From NCBI GenBank assembly GCA_012515365.1, contig JAAYYM010000483.1:1-5438 (forward strand): a stretch of 5,438 nucleotides of DNA, given 5' to 3'. Position 1 is the stretch's first letter. Each line of letters begins with the position of its first letter. The position numbers and the translations under genes are program-made. Of the stretch, positions 1 to 2,935 are shown in pieces. The notes below the pieces were generated by a model. That model searched no databases, had not been told where the DNA came from, and saw only the letters and a program-made list of their open reading frames with translations. This DNA is from Clostridia bacterium (lineage in GTDB: Bacteria; Bacillota_A; Clostridia; Lachnospirales; Lachnospiraceae).

Positions 1-601
1 CCATATGTCTAAGTATGGCAATCAATAAACTTGATGAATCAATATCATTGCCACTTAATTGCTCAAATGTTCCTATAGCACCTTTTCGAGATCCAAAATA
101 GAACTCGGTTTGTATAGAATTGTATAAATATTCGTATACATCCACAGGATTATTAAAGCCTTTAACAACAGACAACATTTCTGCTGTTAATGATGTTTCT
201 ATTGGTTCTTTTGGAGTTATAATAGAGTAATCTTTTTGAAGAACATTATTTTTTATCGCATTAACTGCATTTTTATTTTGTATCGGAAAAACATCGATCT
301 TACATAAAATATAATCTTCTAAAAATTGGAGATCTGTTTCATTAATCTCATTATCTCCATTTAAATCTGCTTCAGCTGTATATTCTGATTTATCTAATAT
401 AAGTGTTCTCATTAAAGTTAGATCAAAAGAATCAATTATTCCATCTTTATCTAAATCTCCATACACTATTGGGGGAGATGACTCTGCAAAAGCTGTATGA
501 GAGTCTATCTTCAAACGAAAAGAGAAACTTGAAGTGATAATTGCTAATAAAAAAGTTAATGTGGTTAGGATTGAAACAATTTTTAAGTTTAATTTTTTCA
601 T
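1..601 (-). CDS. Secreted protein with N-terminal dockerin and transglutaminase-like domain (3' end outside window)
   Basis: The 200 visible residues start at an ATG (601-599) preceded by an AAAGGAGG ribosome binding site at about 613-620. A lysine-rich start and hydrophobic core (about residues 9-28) form a signal peptide, with an AFA signal-peptidase-I-like site after residue 39. Residues 47-103 form a type I dockerin: two calcium-loop repeats, DLDKDGIIDSFD (49-60) and DLNGDNEINETD (79-90), each followed by a helix. Dockerins bind cohesins on scaffoldins, so the protein is probably part of a cellulosome-like extracellular complex. Residues about 140-200 contain VYEYLYNSIQ, FYFGSRKGAIGTFEQ and GNDIDSSSLLIAILRHM, a pattern I recognise from transglutaminase-like proteins of the kind also seen in RHS-type surface proteins. 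Aligned to the canonical GVCxDYAxLLxALLR segment, the nucleophile Cys is Asp186, so classical papain-like catalysis is doubtful. The His/Asp part lies beyond the window. Dockerin call is firm; transglutaminase-like fold is probable; function is unknown. Confidence 0.85.
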   Translation of the reverse strand, partial: MKKLNLKIVSILTTLTFLLAIITSSFSFRLKIDSHTAFAESSPPIVYGDLDKDGIIDSFDLTLMRTLILDKSEYTAEADLNGDNEINETDLQFLEDYILCKIDVFPIQNKNAVNAIKNNVLQKDYSIITPKEPIETSLTAEMLSVVKGFNNPVDVYEYLYNSIQTEFYFGSRKGAIGTFEQLSGNDIDSSSLLIAILRHM

Positions 602-612
602 AATTATAAATT

Positions 613-617
613 CCTCC
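613..617 (-). promoter_or_regulatory. Ribosome binding site of the dockerin/transglutaminase-like gene
   Basis: GGAGG (minus strand) lies 11 bases before the ATG at 601-599. It fixes the start of the gene at the point where the signal peptide begins. Confidence 0.8.
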
Positions 618-626
618 TTTTTTAAA

Positions 627-655
627 ATTTTATCATAATTATCTAATTCTGTCAA
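627..655 (-). promoter_or_regulatory. Sigma-A promoter of the dockerin/transglutaminase-like gene
   Basis: On the minus strand a perfect -35 box TTGACA (655-650) is followed by 17 bases and then a -10 box TAAAAT (632-627). Predicted transcription starts near 620, giving a very short leader of about 20 bases before the ATG. The gene therefore appears to be transcribed on its own rather than by read-through from the gene at 784-1479. Confidence 0.75.
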
Positions 656-748
656 GATATTAATGAAGAGATTGCAACTGCCATTCAATGTAAATTAGAT
701 AGTGTTTCTGATTTTTTTGGAGATTTGATCTCAGATATATGGGAATAA
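647..748 (+). pseudogene. Possible 3' remnant of a plus-strand gene, no start codon
   Basis: A plus-strand frame is open from 647 (after a stop at 644-646) to a TAA at 746-748 and reads as 33 residues. It contains INEEIATAIQ and SVSDFFGDLISDIWE, which look like an acidic amphipathic helical C-terminus. There is no ATG, GTG or TTG start in frame and no ribosome binding site. The stop codon runs directly into the terminator at 747-780, the normal position for a gene end. The -35 box of the minus-strand promoter (650-655) lies within it. I do not recognise the family. It may be the tail of a deleted gene whose terminator was kept, or a chance open frame. Confidence 0.3.
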
Positions 749-780
749 AGAAAAGGACTGAGAAATCAGTCCTTTTCTTT
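747..780. terminator. Bidirectional rho-independent terminator
   Basis: A perfect 15-base-pair inverted repeat (747-761 with 766-780) closes on the tetraloop GAAA on the plus strand (TTTC on the minus strand). The core is AAAAGGACTGA paired with TCAGTCCTTTT, and the arms end in A-rich and T-rich tracts, so the structure can work in both directions. It starts 4 bases after the stop codon of the minus-strand gene 784-1479. On the plus strand it would terminate the possible gene remnant at 647-748. Confidence 0.9.
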
Positions 781-783
781 TCA

Positions 784-933
784 TTATGGATGACAGTTTT
801 GACAAGGATCATATCCCATTGCAATAACTTCTTCCCTTGTTCCAGTATAGTATTGCTTATTCTTATCCTTCATTTTATTAACACTTGAGCAAGAAGGATA
901 ATGAAACTTATGAGTATTTGTATTTAAAACATA
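784..933 (-). repeat. Copy 1 of the duplicated 49-residue C-terminal Cys/His module
   Basis: This stretch encodes residues 183-231 of the lipoprotein plus its stop codon. It matches the 3' end of the nuclease gene (1671-1820) without gaps over the same 150 bases; the proteins are identical at 42 of 49 positions. The pattern is H-x3-C, then 28 residues, then C-x2-C. Each copy starts with YVLNTNTHKFHYPSC and ends with a PC..C.P motif. Confidence 0.85.
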
Positions 934-1479
934 AGATGATTGAGGCTGTTGATTTTCGGGAGGAGTAACCTCTCTAACTGGTGGCTCAGTATACTTTTGT
1001 GTTGTAACTATAGCTTCTTCGGGCACGGTCTTGTTTCCAGATAAAATATCTACTAACATAGCAATAGTTGAAGCACCGACAACTCCATCCGCTGTCAAAC
1101 CACATCTGGTTTGAAATTCAATAACCTTAGATGCAGTTCCGTTTCCAAAACCGCCATCAACGCTCAAATCAGCATCCATTGATCTGTTGAGAGCAGTTTG
1201 AAGCCAACATACTTCATCGCCGTTACTACCACTTTTTAATGGGGGAGAACCAGATGGACGGGGATATGGAATTCCAAGTTCTTTATCAGTATTTTCATCT
1301 AATTGTTCCAGAACATTAGATTCAGTATCTTTCTCAGTAGTTATTTCGGTTTCTTCACTTTGCGAGTTACTCTTGTTGATTTGTGATGATGACGAAGATG
1401 TTTCCATCTCGCAACCTGTCATTATCATCAAAGCTGCTGCAACAAATAAAGCCAAGCATTTATTAAATAGTTTATTCAT
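784..1479 (-). CDS. Lipoprotein with peptidoglycan-binding domain and C-terminal Cys/His (Ada-like zinc) module
   Basis: The product is 231 residues. I chose the ATG at 1479-1477, preceded 7 bases upstream by an AAAGGGGG ribosome binding site, rather than the in-frame ATG at 1509, which lacks such a site and would put ten extra residues before the signal peptide. Residues 1-23 form a lipoprotein signal ending in IMTGC, so Cys23 is the likely lipidated residue and the protein sits on the outer face of the membrane. Residues 24-68 are a Ser/Thr/Glu-rich linker. Residues 81-145 match the peptidoglycan-binding fold PF01471: LKSGSNGDEVCWLQTAL, then VDGGFG, a central EFQ, and TADGVVGASTIAML. A Pro-rich linker (about 150-182) leads to the 49-residue module 183-231 with His193, Cys197, Cys226 and Cys229, a probable zinc site. 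The module is shared with the neighbouring nuclease. No catalytic domain is visible. The likely role is a wall-binding partner or anchor. Confidence 0.9.
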   Translation of the reverse strand: MNKLFNKCLALFVAAALMIMTGCEMETSSSSSQINKSNSQSEETEITTEKDTESNVLEQLDENTDKELGIPYPRPSGSPPLKSGSNGDEVCWLQTALNRSMDADLSVDGGFGNGTASKVIEFQTRCGLTADGVVGASTIAMLVDILSGNKTVPEEAIVTTQKYTEPPVREVTPPENQQPQSSYVLNTNTHKFHYPSCSSVNKMKDKNKQYYTGTREEVIAMGYDPCQNCHP

Positions 1480-1507
1480 TATAATTCCCCCTTTAAGTAT
1501 TAGTTGC

Positions 1508-1537
1508 ATGATAATTTCTCAATATAAACAATAGCAA
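1508..1537 (-). promoter_or_regulatory. Possible weak promoter of the peptidoglycan-binding lipoprotein
   Basis: On the minus strand TTGCTA (1537-1532, 4 of 6 matches to the -35 consensus) is followed by 18 bases and TATCAT (1513-1508, 5 of 6 matches to the -10 consensus). It sits about 30 bases before the start codon at 1479. The match is much poorer than the promoters at 627-655 and 2805-2833, so read-through from the nuclease gene remains possible. Confidence 0.35.
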
Positions 1538-1559
1538 TAGGAATATATTTGCTTCCTAT
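1537..1559. promoter_or_regulatory. Inverted repeat between the nuclease and peptidoglycan-binding genes
   Basis: ATAGGAA (1537-1543) and TTCCTAT (1553-1559) are perfect 7-base arms around a 9-base AT-rich centre. The repeat abuts the possible -35 box at 1532-1537. It could be an operator or a weak transcript hairpin. It is not a good terminator, because no long U tract follows on the minus strand. The rest of the 1480-1670 gap shows only an imperfect, wobble-paired hairpin near 1635-1665 and no gene. Confidence 0.35.
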
Positions 1560-1670
1560 AAAATAATAGAAACAGATTATCGTTAGGTATTTGATAAATA
1601 ATTCCATTATTCAACTGAATGCTCCGATTCTAATCACCATCTTTTCTTTTTTCTAATGACGATAGTTATG

Positions 1671-1820
1671 TTATGGATTACACTTTTTGCAAGGATCATA
1701 CCCCATTGAAATTACTTCTTCTCTTGTTCCGGTATAGTATTGTTTATTCTTTTCTTTCATACTATCTACACTTGAACAAGAAGGATAATGGAATTTATGA
1801 GTGTTTGTATTTAATACGTA
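1671..1820 (-). repeat. Copy 2 of the duplicated 49-residue C-terminal Cys/His module
   Basis: This stretch encodes residues 315-363 of the nuclease plus the stop codon and is the counterpart of 784-933. The seven amino-acid differences lie between or next to the putative metal ligands; all four ligands and the flanking FHYPSC and GYDPC motifs are unchanged. This suggests selection on the module rather than a very recent copy. Confidence 0.85.
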
Positions 1821-2762
1821 TGAATACGAATTAGAATTTTGGTTATTATTTCTATCTACAACTTCTTGTGGAGGTTCGGTTGAAGGAGGAGAGGTAAGGG
1901 ATTCGGTTGTTTCTTCTATTAAACTCCAACTATCACCAGTAGCATAATCGATACCAATATTAGGCTGAACATTATAGCAGAAGATACAGAATTGAATACC
2001 AGAACCATTATCTTCAAGAGAGTATGCTTCCATAAGCACACCGTTAGCAACTAAATTGTTTCCTTCAAATACAGGTGTAACACGATATAGAACATGAGCG
2101 TTATACGATTGAACATAGTTCGCAACCTTGCTTTCAAACGGTTCCATTCCCTCAATATTCATATATCGAGTACCGGTGATCAAGTTTCTTTCATTCGCAT
2201 TTTCTCCGGCAAGTTGATAGCCTATAAGATGACACCTATTATATAAGTATATATCCTCGATGATCCCTTTATAATTTGCAGTATGCCAACCAGACGGTTT
2301 AACAGAACCAATTTCTCCTCTTTTTTCAGTTGGCATTAAGTCTACACTTATATTTGCGTATGCAACTCCACATCTTCCAAGACTATCTAAAGGACTGTAC
2401 AACTCAAATGAATCTGCCGGGAATTCAGTAAAATATGGAATATTGTTATTAACTTCAACATATGGCTTTCCACTATACTCTGGAACATCACTTAACGAAA
2501 ATGAATCTGGTTCAGACAGTTTAATAGTAGTTGTAGTGGTTGTTGTCGAAGACGTTGTGGTTGTTACTGTTGTTGTAGTAAGTTTAGTAGTAGAAATTGT
2601 AGTAGGTTCTGTTATATTTTCAGCTGATATTTCTTCATTATCAGTTCCACTTACTATTTCTGAACTTGATGAAACATTCTGTGAAGAGCTTGCTGTATCA
2701 CATCCATATAATCCAATACCGGTAATTATTGATAATAATAATGCTGCAATCCTTTTTTTCAT
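1671..2762 (-). CDS. Lipoprotein DNA/RNA non-specific endonuclease with C-terminal Cys/His module
   Basis: The product is 363 residues. The ATG at 2762-2760 is preceded 6 bases upstream by AAAGGAGGG, so the in-frame ATG at 2804 is rejected. Residues 1-21 are a lipoprotein signal ending in GLYGC, with lipidation expected at Cys21. A Ser-rich stretch and a Thr-rich linker (about 54-79) follow. Residues about 95-275 are a beta-beta-alpha-metal nuclease of the Endonuclease_NS_2 type (the EndA/Spd1 group). LYNRCHLIGYQLAGENANER carries the general-base His178 in the place of the DRGH histidine, and NLITGTRYMN supplies the expected metal-ligand Asn193 plus the conserved Asn202. Such enzymes cut DNA and RNA with little sequence preference outside the cell, for nutrient gain, DNA uptake or defence against extracellular DNA. 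Residues 315-363 are the Cys/His module (His325, Cys329, Cys358, Cys361) also found at the end of the adjacent lipoprotein. All expected active-site residues are present. Substrate and biological role are inferred. Confidence 0.92.
   Translation of the reverse strand: MKKRIAALLLSIITGIGLYGCDTASSSQNVSSSSEIVSGTDNEEISAENITEPTTISTTKLTTTTVTTTTSSTTTTTTTIKLSEPDSFSLSDVPEYSGKPYVEVNNNIPYFTEFPADSFELYSPLDSLGRCGVAYANISVDLMPTEKRGEIGSVKPSGWHTANYKGIIEDIYLYNRCHLIGYQLAGENANERNLITGTRYMNIEGMEPFESKVANYVQSYNAHVLYRVTPVFEGNNLVANGVLMEAYSLEDNGSGIQFCIFCYNVQPNIGIDYATGDSWSLIEETTESLTSPPSTEPPQEVVDRNNNQNSNSYSYVLNTNTHKFHYPSCSSVDSMKEKNKQYYTGTREEVISMGYDPCKKCNP
2526..2603 (-). repeat. Low-complexity Thr-codon tract (linker of the nuclease lipoprotein)
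   Basis: The tract encodes about residues 54-79, in which Thr dominates with a few Ser, Val, Ile and Lys. The Thr codons are mixed (ACA, ACT, ACC, ACG), so it is not a simple microsatellite. Such linkers in ruminococcal surface proteins separate the membrane anchor from the catalytic domain and may be glycosylated; that last point is inference. The opposite strand reads as poly-Val, which is an artefact. Confidence 0.75.
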
Positions 2763-2768
2763 TATCAG

Positions 2769-2777
2769 CCCTCCTTT
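2769..2777 (-). promoter_or_regulatory. Ribosome binding site of the nuclease gene
   Basis: AAAGGAGGG on the minus strand ends 6 bases before the ATG at 2762-2760. It decides the start in favour of the lipoprotein signal peptide. Confidence 0.85.
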
Positions 2778-2804
2778 AATATATATCACTATCTTTATAA
2801 ACAA

Positions 2805-2833
2805 ATTATATCATTATTTGTGATTTGTGTCAA
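2805..2833 (-). promoter_or_regulatory. Perfect-consensus sigma-A promoter of the nuclease gene
   Basis: TTGACA (2833-2828) is followed by exactly 17 bases and TATAAT (2810-2805) on the minus strand, matching the housekeeping consensus at all 12 positions. The predicted start near 2798 gives a leader of about 36 bases with no obvious riboswitch. Expression is probably strong unless a repressor acts. It may also drive the downstream peptidoglycan-binding lipoprotein gene, since no clear terminator separates them. Confidence 0.85.
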
Positions 2834-2877
2834 CGCCGTAATTATAACTCTTTGTAAAATTACTGTTAATCAAAGTA

Positions 2878-2908
2878 AAAGTGTGTCACAAATAATGTGG
2901 CACACTTT
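2878..2908 (-). terminator. Rho-independent terminator of the LRR-dockerin gene
   Basis: Two 13-base arms (2878-2890 and 2896-2908) pair with one wobble around a 5-base AT loop. The core is GTGTGTCACA with TGTGGCACAC. On the minus strand the hairpin is followed by a T-rich run (CTTTTACTTT, which includes the end of the stem). It lies 27 bases after the stop codon of the LRR-dockerin gene and insulates the nuclease promoter. Confidence 0.85.
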
Positions 2909-2935
2909 ATGTTATCTATTTTCAATGATTAGACT

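Noticed and set aside
1480..1509. Upstream Met of the peptidoglycan-binding lipoprotein as the start
   Set aside because: It lacks a ribosome binding site and overlaps the possible -10 box. The downstream ATG has a strong site and begins a normal lipoprotein signal.
1635..1665. Hairpin after the nuclease gene as a terminator
   Set aside because: The 8-bp stem relies on two wobble pairs around a 15-base loop and is not followed by a T tract on the minus strand.
2443..2823. Plus-strand 126-codon open frame with a poly-Val stretch
   Set aside because: It is the antisense of the Thr linker and signal peptide of the nuclease gene. It has no ribosome binding site, and it overlaps a well-supported coding region and its promoter.
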